64,000 nt of DNA. Source: Daejeonella sp. GTDB lineage: Bacteria; Bacteroidota; Bacteroidia; Sphingobacteriales; Sphingobacteriaceae. Of this stretch, positions 1 to 9,014 are shown piece after piece. The DNA lies in the NCBI RefSeq assembly GCF_030695525.1, contig NZ_JAUYSS010000068.1:1-64000 (forward strand), given 5' to 3'. Under the pieces are notes generated by a model, which saw nothing but the letters and a program-made list of their open reading frames with translations, was not told the origin of the DNA and searched no databases. Made by a program: the position numbers and the translations under genes. The first letter of the stretch is position 1; each line of letters opens with the position of its first letter.

Positions 1-90
1 AGCTAAAGCTGGAGCCTATTGAACGATCGTACGAGTGCGGTGTCTTACACTGTACAATAGCGGTTTACTGTTGTACTTAAAAATCAATTT

Positions 91-223
91 TGGTAATCGC
101 TGGAAACTCTACGGACAGTAAGGAACAATCCGTAGAGACGCTGCGCTTAACTCTACGGACAGTAAGGTAATCGCTGGAAACTCTACGGACAGTAAGGACG
201 CTGCGCTTAACTCGGACAGTAAG
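91..223. repeat. Cluster of short direct and inverted repeats
   Basis: The first 306 bases hold no gene. A 32-base unit beginning GGTAATCGCTGG and ending CGGACAGTAAGG occurs at 91-122 and 166-197. The shorter CGGACAGTAAG core also ends at about 166 and, in part, at 223. GACGCTGCGCTTAACTC occurs at 137-153 and 197-213. CTCTACGGA and TCCGTAGAG are reverse complements, so several 9-bp hairpins can form (107-115 with 128-136; 128-136 with 150-158). A related hairpin copy lies at 13441-13475. This looks like a non-coding dispersed repeat, with copies partly nested in each other. Confidence 0.7.
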
Positions 224-306
224 CATGCGCCCGCATTCAGGACTTAAGAAGCACAATCAGAAAATCACTCAATCTAAAATAGGCCGGCAATTCCAGATCA
301 AACTCT

Positions 307-1425
307 TTAAAAGAGTTTCCGCATAGTGGCATGCTTTTTACCAAGTGTAGCACCGGTAGCTTCATGAAGGGAGAGCATTTTATCATTAAAATCACCCACC
401 CAGGATAATTCCAGTTCCACATACTGATTCATCGGAATCACATATTCTTTCAGTTTGATGAATAAGGCCGATTCCAGTCCGTGTTTCTGATACGCTTTCT
501 TCGTACCCATCACCACTGCCCGCATCCGGTTTACCCCTTTCCAGCGATAATAAACGAATTTTAATTTTTCGATCAAACCGAGCTTGCCATTAAAGCTTTT
601 GATCATTTGATTGGCATCCGGAAGAATCACTATAACTGATGCCGGTTCATTATTGATATAGGCAAACCAGATCAGCTTCTCGTCCATCACCGTTTTCATT
701 TTATTGAAACTTTCCAAAATACCTTTGGTTTGAAGCGGAACAAAGTTTTCAAAATCCTGCCAGGCATCATTGTATATTTCAGCAAAATCCTTTGCAAAAT
801 CTTCCAGTTTCTTTATTTCAAGATGTTTGAAGGTATAACCCGGTTTATTGGCCACCCATTCGGCAATCTTTGTAAAGCGCTCCGGAAATGGTTTCATCAC
901 CTGCAGGTGATTGGTAATCTGCTCATAAAGGGTTTGGAAACCATAGGCTTCGAAGAGATTTTTATAATAGGGATGATGGTAATTCATTCCATAAGAAGGG
1001 GTGGTATAACCTTCGATCAGGAGTCCCCAGAAACTGTCATTTTCGCCAAAATTGATTGGGCCATCCATGGCCTTCATGCCCTTTTTTGTCAGCCATTTTT
1101 CGGCGGTGCTGAACAGCAGGGTGGCTGCTTCTGCATCATTGATACATTCAAAAAAGCCAATTCCTCCGGTAGGCTGTTCGGGTTGATAAGCCTTCTTCTC
1201 ATTGACAAAGGCGGCTATTCTTCCTATCAGTTTTCCCTGATCTGATTTCAATACCCATCGGGTACAAACACCATAATTATGCAGGTCGTTCTTTGCAGGA
1301 TCAAAAACAGCTTCAATATCTTTATCGAGCGGGCATACCCAGTAGGGATCATTCCTGTAAATTTCGCGCGCCACATCCAAAAATTCGCGGGCTGTATTCT
1401 TATCTTTAACTTCTGTTAAAACCAT
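307..1425 (-). CDS. GNAT-fold acetyltransferase-like protein (YghO-like)
   Basis: About 372 aa from the internal ATG at 1425. The track's ATG at 1455 lies inside a terminator-like hairpin, so the later start is preferred. The protein resembles the large uncharacterised GNAT-like proteins of Bacteroidota. Recognisable segments are an N-terminal region with FLDVAREIYRNDPYWVCP, a central GPINFGENDSFWGLLIEG, and a C-terminal acyltransferase-like half. The substrate is unknown. It has no signal peptide and is probably cytoplasmic. It follows the 64-aa acidic ORF on the same strand but is separated from it by the hairpin. The family call is fairly sure; the catalytic function is only inferred. Confidence 0.7.
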   Translation of the reverse strand: MVLTEVKDKNTAREFLDVAREIYRNDPYWVCPLDKDIEAVFDPAKNDLHNYGVCTRWVLKSDQGKLIGRIAAFVNEKKAYQPEQPTGGIGFFECINDAEAATLLFSTAEKWLTKKGMKAMDGPINFGENDSFWGLLIEGYTTPSYGMNYHHPYYKNLFEAYGFQTLYEQITNHLQVMKPFPERFTKIAEWVANKPGYTFKHLEIKKLEDFAKDFAEIYNDAWQDFENFVPLQTKGILESFNKMKTVMDEKLIWFAYINNEPASVIVILPDANQMIKSFNGKLGLIEKLKFVYYRWKGVNRMRAVVMGTKKAYQKHGLESALFIKLKEYVIPMNQYVELELSWVGDFNDKMLSLHEATGATLGKKHATMRKLF

Positions 1426-1442
1426 TGGGTAAAGGGGATAAA

Positions 1443-1471
1443 ATAAAAAAAGCATTCAGAGAACTGAATGC
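1443..1471 (-). terminator. Rho-independent terminator after the 64-aa ORF
   Basis: GCATTCAG (1452-1459) and CTGAATGC (1464-1471) form a perfect 8-bp stem with a 4-nt loop. On the minus strand the stem is followed by a run of T (1445-1451). It sits just downstream of the 64-aa minus-strand gene and would end its transcript. Confidence 0.7.
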
Positions 1472-1494
1472 CTGAATATTAGGGCTGTAACTCC

Positions 1495-1689
1495 TTAAAA
1501 ATCATCTTCATCATCATCGTCGTCGAAAACATCAAATGCCGGAAGATCATCGTCTATCGGTAGATCAAATTCATCTTCATCATCAAGAATGGGACGAACC
1601 GGTACAATCGGATCAGACAGATGGGTCTTTTTCTTATCGGGACTTTTCTTTGGTCCCCCGCTTTTGGTTACTTTCTTTGGCGACTTCAT
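1495..1689 (-). CDS. Small protein with basic N-terminus and acidic tail
   Basis: 64 aa. The first 25 residues are Lys/Ser/Pro-rich (KKSPDKKK) and the last 30 are almost entirely Asp/Glu, with short hydrophobic breaks (DLPAFDVFDDDDD). No domain is recognised. It is probably disordered. The strongly biased composition and the terminator directly downstream favour a real gene. The plus-strand ORF 1536-1718 is its shadow. Function is unknown. Confidence 0.5.
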   Translation of the reverse strand: MKSPKKVTKSGGPKKSPDKKKTHLSDPIVPVRPILDDEDEFDLPIDDDLPAFDVFDDDDDEDDF

Positions 1690-1793
1690 TGGTGCAAATT
1701 ACACGTTTTAAGTTTTAATATTATGTTCTTATAAATTTAACAAGATTTTGAAATTCCAAACCTCTTTTTTAATTTTTATTTCTGAGGCCATTT

Positions 1794-2360
1794 TTACTCA
1801 GTCTGATCCCCGATTACATTGCTTTCCGGAACCAGGTCAGTAAGCTGAGGCAGATCCTTGGTTGAATTAATTCCAAAATAATCCATAAAAAGGCCACTGG
1901 TAGCATAAAGCAGTGGTTTTCCAACCGTTTCCGACTTCCCTGCGATACTGATCAGCTCTTTTTCAAGCAATTTTTGTACGGTATAATCACAATTTACCCC
2001 CCTGATCTGCTCGATCTCCAGCTTGGTAACCGGCTGTTTATACGCGATGATCGAGAGCGTTTCTAATGCCGCCTGACTCAGTTTCTTCCTCGAACGCTGA
2101 ATCTGCAGCTGATTGATCACCGGATAAAACTCCTTCCGGGTCAGAAACTGAAAACCTCCATTCAATTGAACCAGCTCTATTGCCAGATTCAAATCCAGGT
2201 ATTTCTGCCTGATCTTTTCTATCAATTCCTCAATTGCTTTCAGCGAGAATTGCTCCTCACTCAACTCTGCCAAAACCTGCTGTATTTCCTCTGCAGAAAT
2301 ACTCTTTTCGGAAGCAAAAATCAGGGCTTCGATGAAAGGTTCAGGCGCTGTAAAACTCAT
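1794..2360 (-). CDS. scpB: Segregation and condensation protein B
   Basis: About 188 aa if started at the ATG at 2360 (MSFTAPEPFIEALIFASEK), the usual ScpB beginning; the track start adds nine residues. ScpB is the kleisin-associated winged-helix subunit of the SMC-ScpAB condensin. Seen here are the N-terminal wHTH (EALIFASEKSIS) and the second wHTH with the family signature QAALETLSIIAYKQPVTKLEIEQIRG. The C-terminal tail past residue 165 is short and variable, as in the family. scpA is not adjacent. Confidence 0.93.
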   Translation of the reverse strand: MSFTAPEPFIEALIFASEKSISAEEIQQVLAELSEEQFSLKAIEELIEKIRQKYLDLNLAIELVQLNGGFQFLTRKEFYPVINQLQIQRSRKKLSQAALETLSIIAYKQPVTKLEIEQIRGVNCDYTVQKLLEKELISIAGKSETVGKPLLYATSGLFMDYFGINSTKDLPQLTDLVPESNVIGDQTE

Positions 2361-2530
2361 GGACAAACATAACATATTGCCATCCAAACGAAAAAAAAAT
2401 CTTCAAAAAAATGTTGTTTTTCTTATTGAGAGCCTGCTTTTTTCAAATTCTCAAAAATAATTCAAAACCGATCCAATCCGGGCCTCGTAGGTCAAAGCAA
2501 TCAACAGAACATTTTAATTTACTCTACCAC

Positions 2531-3244
2531 ATGGAAAATTTAAGACAAAAAGATGAGCAAATTATTCTGCAGGAGCAGGATATTTTATCGGCACCGCTAC
2601 AGCGCCGGTCCTTCCTTCGCTATGCAGGTGCCGGAGCTGCCGGGATCGCCTTACTCGCAGCAGGTTGTAAAAAAGACGGAATGATGATCGATGATTCTGC
2701 CGGGGTAAACCTGGGAAGCGGCGATGTTGGCATTCTGAATTATGCCTATGCTTTGGAACAACTGGAAGCCGCATTCTACATCAAAGTGGCCTCCTCATTC
2801 TATTCGGGGATTACCGAAGCCGAAAGATCTTTGCTTTCGGATATCAGGGATCATGAGATCGCTCACCGCGAATTTTTCAAGAATGCCTTGGGCTCCAATG
2901 CGATTCCCGGTTTGGAAGTAGATTTCTCCATGATCAATTTCAGCAGCCGCGATAGTGTGCTGGCAACTGCCAAAGCTTTTGAAGACCTGGGTGTTTCAGC
3001 CTATAACGGAGCAGGGGTTTTGATCAAAGACGCAAACTACCTGACCCTAGCCGGTAAGATCGTTTCTGTGGAAGCCCGTCATGCGGCATTGATCCGCGAT
3101 TTGATCAGTAATGGAACTTTTGCCAATGCTGAAGTGATTGACAACAACGGACTCGATAAATCCCGCTTGCCAATGGAAGTGCTGGGTATTGCCGCACCTT
3201 TCATCAAAACAAAAATCAACGCAAACGATCTACCTAAATCTTAA
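2531..3244 (+). CDS. Exported ferritin-like domain lipoprotein
   Basis: About 237 aa from the ATG at 2531; the track start at 2411 adds 40 residues of non-coding appearance. The N-terminus carries a twin-arginine-like motif (RRSFLRYAG) followed by a hydrophobic stretch and a lipobox (LAAGC), which suggests an exported lipoprotein. The body matches the Ferritin_2 type family: paired ExxH helices (ALEQLEAAFY with DHEIAHREFF, then AKAFEDLGVSAYNG with VEARHAALIR). It is followed after 11 bases by a paralogue. Role is unknown; metal binding is inferred from the Glu/His pattern. Confidence 0.8.
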   Translation: MENLRQKDEQIILQEQDILSAPLQRRSFLRYAGAGAAGIALLAAGCKKDGMMIDDSAGVNLGSGDVGILNYAYALEQLEAAFYIKVASSFYSGITEAERSLLSDIRDHEIAHREFFKNALGSNAIPGLEVDFSMINFSSRDSVLATAKAFEDLGVSAYNGAGVLIKDANYLTLAGKIVSVEARHAALIRDLISNGTFANAEVIDNNGLDKSRLPMEVLGIAAPFIKTKINANDLPKS

Positions 3245-3255
3245 TCCCAACAGCT

Positions 3256-4092
3256 ATGAATATCCTGAACATATTAGAAGAAATTGAAAAAACAGATGCC
3301 GAAGTATATGAGCGCATCAGTCCGAGAAGAAAAGCCATGGCCCAATTTTACGGCTTTGGAAAGAAAGTAGCCCTGGCATCTATTCCATTGGCACTCGGTA
3401 CCATGTTTAAAAAGGCCTATGCGCAAACTGCGAGTACAGAAGTTGAAGCCGTATTGCAGTTTGCCCTGACCCTGGAATACCTGGAAGCTGAATTTTATAC
3501 CAAAGGAGTTGCCGCCACCGGACTCGTTCCTGCAGGAGCAGCATTGGGAGCCATTACTACAATCCGTGATCATGAAAACCAGCATGTGGCTTTCCTGAAA
3601 ACAGCACTGATGTCTCTGGGTAAAACACCCGTTTCAAAGCCGACCTTTGATTTCTCGGCAGGAAACGGATCAAATACAGGCCCATTTGCAAATGTATTTT
3701 CAAATTACGATACCTTCCTTGCCGTAGCGCAGACCTTTGAGGATACCGGCGTGCGGGCCTATAAAGGACAAGCTCCGGCATTAATAGGCAGCGGAGGCGT
3801 TTTGACCGCCGCATTGAATATCCATTCGGTAGAAGCCAGGCATGCAGCACATATCCGGCAGATGCGCAAGGCACGCGGGGCGAATGTAAAACCCTGGATT
3901 ACCGGACAGGATACAGGCATTGGCGCAATCGTGCAGGCATCCTATGCCGGCGAAGAACTGGAAAGCCAGGCCGGAATAAAAATTACCGGTATCAACGGGC
4001 AGATGATTTCTGTCGCTGCAGCCACCGAAGCATTTGATGAACCATTGACCAAGGCGCAGATCCTGGCCATTGTTGATCCCTTTATCGTTTAG
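3256..4092 (+). CDS. Exported ferritin-like domain protein (paralogue)
   Basis: 278 aa. A long charged N-region with SPRRKAMAQF precedes a hydrophobic stretch ending in KKAYAQ, which looks like a signal peptide (possibly Tat) cleaved after AYAQ. The ferritin-like four-helix pattern follows: LTLEYLEAEFYTKG, RDHENQHVAFLK, AQTFEDTGVRAYKG and SVEARHAAHIRQMRK. It has a C-terminal extension that its upstream neighbour lacks. The two are very likely co-transcribed (11-bp gap) and end at a strong terminator. Confidence 0.82.
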   Translation: MNILNILEEIEKTDAEVYERISPRRKAMAQFYGFGKKVALASIPLALGTMFKKAYAQTASTEVEAVLQFALTLEYLEAEFYTKGVAATGLVPAGAALGAITTIRDHENQHVAFLKTALMSLGKTPVSKPTFDFSAGNGSNTGPFANVFSNYDTFLAVAQTFEDTGVRAYKGQAPALIGSGGVLTAALNIHSVEARHAAHIRQMRKARGANVKPWITGQDTGIGAIVQASYAGEELESQAGIKITGINGQMISVAAATEAFDEPLTKAQILAIVDPFIV

Positions 4093-4113
4093 TGTTTGTT
4101 TTAGGTTTGTTGG

Positions 4114-4142
4114 AAAAGAGAGTCGGGGGGCTCTCTTTTTTT
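4114..4142. terminator. Bidirectional terminator between convergent genes
   Basis: AAAAGAGAG (4114-4122) pairs with CTCTCTTTT (4131-4139), with a G-rich loop and further T residues after it. The A and T tracts let it work for the ferritin-like operon (+) and for the histidine kinase (-), whose stop codon begins two bases away. Confidence 0.8.
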
Positions 4143-4143
4143 G

Positions 4144-5967
4144 TTATATGGGAATGCTGATGTTGACTTCGGTGCCGGATTCGCCGGTTTGGGTTTGGGT
4201 GATGTGGATGGAAGTTTTGTTGATTTTGTTGAGGAGATGGACGCGTTCGTGGATTAGTTCAAGGCCACGGCTTGTATGCTGACCATGTGTTCTGTTATTA
4301 ATTGAATTGGAAATTCCTATGCCATTGTCAGTAATTTTGATAAAAAGAAGATTGTCATTGCATGAAAAATCAATTTGGATAAAGCCACCTTCTTCCTTTG
4401 GTAACAAACCGTGCCAAACTGCATTTTCAATGAATGGCTGTATTAACATAGATGGAATTATTATTTCTTCAGTCTCAATTTTCTTGTCAATATTAATTGA
4501 ATATTTCATTTTCTCGGCAAATCTGATTTTCTCTAAAGAAAGGTAAAGGCTTAAATATTGAATTTCTTCAAATAGGGTCAAGGTGCTTTTTAAACATATT
4601 TCAAGATGTTTTCTCATTAATCGGGCAAAACCTGTAAGAATCTGATTTGCAGATTTTGATTCATTTATGCCAATAAAATATTGGATGGTGTTAATTACGT
4701 TAAAAACAAAATGGGGATTCATCATAGCCTGCAGGGCTTTTTGCTCAAGAGTGACTATGGTATTCTGAAATTTTATTTCTCTTTTTCGTTTCTTTTTTTG
4801 AGATAAAATATAAATTATTATCACAATTAAGGTAGCCAATAAAACAATTGTGATGATAGTGGTGATCAACCACCAATATTGCGTTTCTTTATATTTTTGT
4901 TTGGCTATAATGAGTTCATTTTTTTGTATTTTTTGTAATTGGAGGTAGTGTGAAGATGTTTTGCCGATATTATCTGAAAGGTTTTTAGAAAGTTGAATGC
5001 TATCATGATGTTGTACTTCTTTTAAGTATTTTAAAGCGATTGGGTAATTTTTTCTTTTTTCTTCAAGTTCATATCTTTTAAACAGATAGTAATAGACAGA
5101 ACTATTATCACCCATTTTTCTGGCAAAATTTATTCCTTCATTTATTGCAACTTCAGCTTTTTTATATTCATTCTGCTCTAAATAAATGGAAGCCAAGGTT
5201 AAATTCGAACCGACAATTACTTTATATAAATTATGCTTCCTGGCTTGACTAATTGCTTCAAATAATCTGTTTATCGCGGTTTCAAAATCTTTTAATTTGT
5301 AAAAGATCACACCTGAGTTTTGGAGGGATGTAATGTAATTAATGGTGTCTTTTGATTTTGAGAAAATCTCTTCACTAATTTTAAGATATTTAAGTGAATT
5401 GTTATAGTCTCCCTGTGATCTTAAAATGCTTGCAATATTTAGATGAGTGCCTGCTGTAAATTCATCAATGTTTAATTTCTTAGATATTGAAAGTGATTTT
5501 TTATAATAAAAGAGGGCTTTATTATAATTTATTTCCTTATAGAGATTGCCAAAATTATTATAGACCCTAGCTTCGTTTTTACGATCATTATTTATTTTGA
5601 AATATTTTAGCGCTTCTATATAGCATTTTACAGCCTGTTCGGTGTCACTTAAATAATAAAATCCTACACCTTTAATTCTATTTGCTTCAGCTATCCCAGA
5701 GAAATAATTAATTTTTTTTGCAAAAAACAGTGCACTGTCAGCAAGCACAACTGTTCTATAGGGATTCGTAAGTCTAGTGTTAAATGCAGCGTTATTTATT
5801 TTGTTTATATCCAAAGTGTCAATTAAATCAGGCTCTAAATTTGAAGCCAAAGAAAAATACTCTTGCAGAATCGTACGATAACTTTCTCTCAGCATTTTTG
5901 GTAAAATATTTATTGCTGTTAGAAGTAAAATGATAAAAGAGGCTTGCAGGATTAGCTTTTTTTTCAA
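4144..5967 (-). CDS. LytS-type sensor histidine kinase with TPR sensor region
   Basis: 607 aa. Residues 1-20 form an N-terminal membrane anchor. Residues about 60-330 contain TPR repeats (for example EARVYNNFGNLYKEINYNKALFY). A second transmembrane helix lies near 370-390 (WWLITTIITIVLLATLIVII). A His_kinase domain of the LytS/YehU class follows, with the phospho-acceptor in MNPHFVFN (H419). The C-terminal ATPase has ENAVWHGL as N-box and DNGIG as G1 box. Its partner is almost certainly the LytTR regulator encoded 323 bp upstream on the same strand. The signal is unknown. Confidence 0.88.
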   Translation of the reverse strand: MKKKLILQASFIILLLTAINILPKMLRESYRTILQEYFSLASNLEPDLIDTLDINKINNAAFNTRLTNPYRTVVLADSALFFAKKINYFSGIAEANRIKGVGFYYLSDTEQAVKCYIEALKYFKINNDRKNEARVYNNFGNLYKEINYNKALFYYKKSLSISKKLNIDEFTAGTHLNIASILRSQGDYNNSLKYLKISEEIFSKSKDTINYITSLQNSGVIFYKLKDFETAINRLFEAISQARKHNLYKVIVGSNLTLASIYLEQNEYKKAEVAINEGINFARKMGDNSSVYYYLFKRYELEEKRKNYPIALKYLKEVQHHDSIQLSKNLSDNIGKTSSHYLQLQKIQKNELIIAKQKYKETQYWWLITTIITIVLLATLIVIIIYILSQKKKRKREIKFQNTIVTLEQKALQAMMNPHFVFNVINTIQYFIGINESKSANQILTGFARLMRKHLEICLKSTLTLFEEIQYLSLYLSLEKIRFAEKMKYSINIDKKIETEEIIIPSMLIQPFIENAVWHGLLPKEEGGFIQIDFSCNDNLLFIKITDNGIGISNSINNRTHGQHTSRGLELIHERVHLLNKINKTSIHITQTQTGESGTEVNISIPI

Positions 5968-6290
5968 TTCTGATTTTAATATTGAAATTAAATAGTATTG
6001 AGGAGAGCCTAGATTATAAAGATGATTTAATATAAAATTTTATTTTAAATTTTACAAATAAAAAGCGGCGAAACGCCCCAATCGTTTCAACCGCTTTTGA
6101 TAAAACTAATGTGTGCTAATTCACCTTGAATTTTTTATCTTTCCTAGAAAATAAGATCAAACACTATAGTTTATCTTAATTTCTAAGGTATATAATTTAG
6201 GTTTGTGTTTGTTGATTAATGTATAAGCGGTATGAATTTGTAAATAAACGGTAGTGACTATTAATTTATGAACCAGATTTGCTCAAAGAT
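5968..6290 (-). terminator. Kinase-regulator spacer with internal terminator hairpin (6061-6098)
   Basis: This 323-base gap between regulator and kinase has no ORF. At 6061-6098 an inverted repeat pairs AAAAGCGG-CGAAACG with CGTTTCA-ACCGCTTTT (one bulged position, 7-nt loop). It is flanked by A and T tracts and could terminate in either direction. It would end the regulator transcript before the kinase. The rest is AT-rich and gives no clear signal. Confidence 0.6.
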
Positions 6291-7076
6291 TTATTCATTG
6301 TTATAAAAAAGCTTAGCGGTTTCTAAAAAAGCTGACACTCTTCTTCTCGATACAGTATGTTCTGAAGAGTCAGACATACAGACTATTAGTCCATTCTTGT
6401 TAGAATAATTTTTAAGATGTTTAAGATTTATGATTGTTGATTTATGTATCCTGCTAAAACCACTGTTAACAAGTATTTCTTCATATTCTTTTAGGTGCTT
6501 CGAAACAACCACCCGGCCTTGATTTTCAAGATTGAATATAGAGTAATTACTATCCGCCTCAACATATATAATGCTATTTACATTCAGGATATGAAATCCA
6601 TTTAAATGAGGCAGGTTTAATTTGGTAATTTTCTGGATCTCATTGAGATTCTCTTCCAGGCTAGTAAATTGTATGGATTGGTTAGACAAAACATGTTTTT
6701 CAATATGGTTTTGGCCTCTCAAAACAATCGCTTTTTCAATCGCTTCTCGTAACTCCTCGATGTCTATAGGCTTCAATAAATAATCAACGGCACTTGCCTT
6801 TAAAGCTCTTAAAGCATATTGGTTATACGCTGTTGTGAAAATTACAGATCCAGAAATTTTATTTAAATCTGGTAATAAACTGAATCCGTCTTCATTTGGC
6901 ATTGCTATATCAAGAAATACAAGATCTATTTCATTTGATTTCAACATTTTACGGGCTTCTTGTACTGATTTAGCTATTCCTCTAATCTTGACTTTAGGGC
7001 AATAGCCATCAATCATAAAGAAAAGAGATTTGCAGGAATACTCTTCATCATCTACAATTATTGCGTTTAATTGCAT
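6291..7076 (-). CDS. LytTR-family response regulator
   Basis: 261 aa. Residues 1-120 are a CheY-like receiver: acidic pair DDEE, phospho-acceptor D56 in LVFLDIAMP, TTAYNQYALRALKASAVDYLLKP with the conserved Lys. A linker precedes the LytTR DNA-binding domain at about 155-255 (IIYVEADSNYSIF, FSRIHKSTIINLKHL). It pairs with the kinase downstream. Target promoters are unknown. Confidence 0.92.
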   Translation of the reverse strand: MQLNAIIVDDEEYSCKSLFFMIDGYCPKVKIRGIAKSVQEARKMLKSNEIDLVFLDIAMPNEDGFSLLPDLNKISGSVIFTTAYNQYALRALKASAVDYLLKPIDIEELREAIEKAIVLRGQNHIEKHVLSNQSIQFTSLEENLNEIQKITKLNLPHLNGFHILNVNSIIYVEADSNYSIFNLENQGRVVVSKHLKEYEEILVNSGFSRIHKSTIINLKHLKNYSNKNGLIVCMSDSSEHTVSRRRVSAFLETAKLFYNNE

Positions 7077-7167
7077 AATAATAGCTATATGTAATTTTTA
7101 CACTAAATTACAGGTATTTGCAGTAAAGAAATGGCTAAAATGAGTAAACGGTATAAATAAATGAGTA

Positions 7168-8298
7168 TCAATACCCAATCACCTGCTGTTCAGTCATTTC
7201 CGGTAAATCCCTGAACTCGTATTGCTGTGTTCTGAGCTGAGGTTCAAAACCTGCTTCGCGTATCGAATCCTGTATGCCCTGGGAGGTAAAGCGGTGGGGG
7301 GCACCGGCGGCAGAAACCACATTTTCTTCAATCATAATCGAACCAAAATCATTCGCTCCGGCATGGAGGCAGATCTGGGCAACTTGTTTTCCTACGGTTA
7401 ACCAGCTGGCCTGGATATTTTTAACATTGGGCAGCATGATGCGGCTTAAAGCGATCGTACGGATGTATTCATCTGCGGTAACCTGGTTCGTAATCCCTCT
7501 TACTTTACGCAAAAGCGTACCATCATCCTGGAAAGGCCATGGAATAAAGGCGATGAATCCTTTTGCATCTGCCGGCTTTTCGGTCTGTACTTCACGCAGC
7601 CAGACCAGGTGCTCAAAACGCTCTTCAAGGGTTTCTACATGCCCGAACATCATCGTTGCCGAAGTGGTTAATCCCAATTGATGTGCCGCACGCATCACGT
7701 CCAGCCATTCCTGTCCCCCGCATTTACCTTTGGAGATCAGCCGGCGCACGCGGTCGTTCAGGATTTCTGCTCCGGCGCCGGGCAATGAATCCAAACCGGC
7801 TGCCATTAAGGCTTTTAATACTTCGGTATGGCTCATGCCTTCAAGTTTGGCGATATGGGCAATCTCGGGCGGACCGAGGGAATGTAATTTTAAGGTAGGA
7901 TATAATTCCTTTAATTGTTTGAACAGATCAACATAGAAAGCCAAACCCAGATCGGGATGATGCCCGCCCTGTAAGAGCAATTGCTCGCCGCCATAACGGA
8001 AGGTTTCTTCGATCTTTACTTTATAGGTTTCAATATCAGTGATATAGCTTTCATCATGTCCCGGCCGGCGGAAGAAATTGCAGAATTTGCAATTGGCAAT
8101 GCACACATTGGTGGTATTCACATTGCGGTCGATGATCCAGGTTACTTTGTTATGAGGGACCTGCTTTTTTCGTAGCTCATTGGCAGTGTACATCAGTTCG
8201 GATGTCGCCGCTTGTTTGAACAGGAATAATCCTTCTTCGGCAGAAAGAAATTCAAAATTCAGAGCCCGGGTAAGCAGATCGGAGGTTTGCATGTACAA
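7168..8298 (-). CDS. mqnC: Cyclic dehypoxanthinyl futalosine synthase (MqnC)
   Basis: 376 aa radical SAM enzyme of the futalosine menaquinone pathway; it cyclises dehypoxanthine futalosine. The SAM cluster motif is CIANCKFC (CxxxCxxC). Other family segments are LLQGGHHPDLG, DSLPGAGAEILNDRVR, ATMMFGHVET and FIAFIPWPFQ. The FIPW segment and the AGAEIL context fit MqnC better than its relative MqnE. No other mqn gene is adjacent. An ATG two codons in (YMQ) is an alternative start. Confidence 0.87.
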   Translation of the reverse strand: MYMQTSDLLTRALNFEFLSAEEGLFLFKQAATSELMYTANELRKKQVPHNKVTWIIDRNVNTTNVCIANCKFCNFFRRPGHDESYITDIETYKVKIEETFRYGGEQLLLQGGHHPDLGLAFYVDLFKQLKELYPTLKLHSLGPPEIAHIAKLEGMSHTEVLKALMAAGLDSLPGAGAEILNDRVRRLISKGKCGGQEWLDVMRAAHQLGLTTSATMMFGHVETLEERFEHLVWLREVQTEKPADAKGFIAFIPWPFQDDGTLLRKVRGITNQVTADEYIRTIALSRIMLPNVKNIQASWLTVGKQVAQICLHAGANDFGSIMIEENVVSAAGAPHRFTSQGIQDSIREAGFEPQLRTQQYEFRDLPEMTEQQVIGY

Positions 8299-9014
8299 AG
8301 ATAGGGAGAATTAGCAAATTAGTTAATTAGCAAATTAGCAAATTGGGGAATTTGACAATTGGTAAATGATTAATGGGGGGAATTAGCAAATGAGGTAATT
8401 AGCAACCCGATAGCTATCGGGTTAGCAAATGAGCAACCCGATAGCTATCTGGTATGGGAATTTGACAATTTGTAAATGATTCCTCGGTTATCACATCCAT
8501 TTCTAAGCCAAAATTTTGCTTCCGGACAGAAATTTAAAACCTATAATTGTCCCTACCGGCAGCCCGTTTTCAGCTACATTCTTACCTGCTTCTTACCTGC
8601 TTCGGGAAGACTTATTACCTGGTTCTGGATAAGTATAAATTAAACATGAATTAAAGACGAATGAAACACGGACTAAACGCGTATTTTTCTGTGTTTTGTC
8701 CGCGTTTAGTCCGCGTTTAGTCCCTGTTTAGTCTTAATTTATATGCAACCAGTCTTAGCCCTGTTTCACAGGAATTACGGGCTTGCCTTTGAGTGATTTT
8801 TGGGCAGCTTTGAGGCTCTTTTTTAAGCTTCTTTTTGAATCAGAATCTTAACTGGCATTTTATTCGAAAAATTTGCCGGAAAAACAAAGTCGCATTTTTT
8901 TCCACAGACAATTAAAACCTGAACCCATCTGTTAATAAGTCCTTTAAAACCTTGATAAATATTTTTTTGTTGGGAATGAAGAATAATTATATTTACTGAC
9001 CTAAGCTATGAAAA
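8299..9014. repeat. 716-base non-coding spacer rich in repeats
   Basis: There is no convincing ORF. From 8313 there are degenerate runs of TTAGCAAA and AATTTGACAATT units. Two copies of a 20-bp palindrome follow (listed separately), then CTTACCTGCTT twice near 8580-8602. At 8669-8681 CGGACTAAACGCG is repeated as its exact reverse complement at 8701-8713. A three-fold tandem of an 11-mer ending GTTTAGT sits at 8700-8732. A TTTG-N18-TATATTTA promoter-like pair lies at 8966-8995, ahead of the next gene. Confidence 0.6.
8404..8453. repeat. Dispersed palindrome, two copies
   Basis: AACCCGATAGCTATCGGGTT is a perfect 20-bp palindrome at 8404-8423. A slightly decayed copy is at 8435-8453 (ATCT for ATCG). 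A third lies at 9283-9300. All three sit between low-complexity TTAGCAAA or GTTGACA units. Confidence 0.8.

Noticed and set aside
91-223. CRISPR array at the window start
   Set aside because: The repeats overlap and vary in spacing (14 to 75 bases), with no regular spacers and no cas genes.
730-1245. 171-aa plus-strand ORF inside the GNAT-like gene
   Set aside because: It is the antisense shadow of the minus-strand gene, which has a clear family pattern; it has no domain of its own.
7274-8175. Four overlapping plus-strand ORFs over mqnC
   Set aside because: All are antisense to the radical SAM gene and have Arg/Ser-rich shadow composition.
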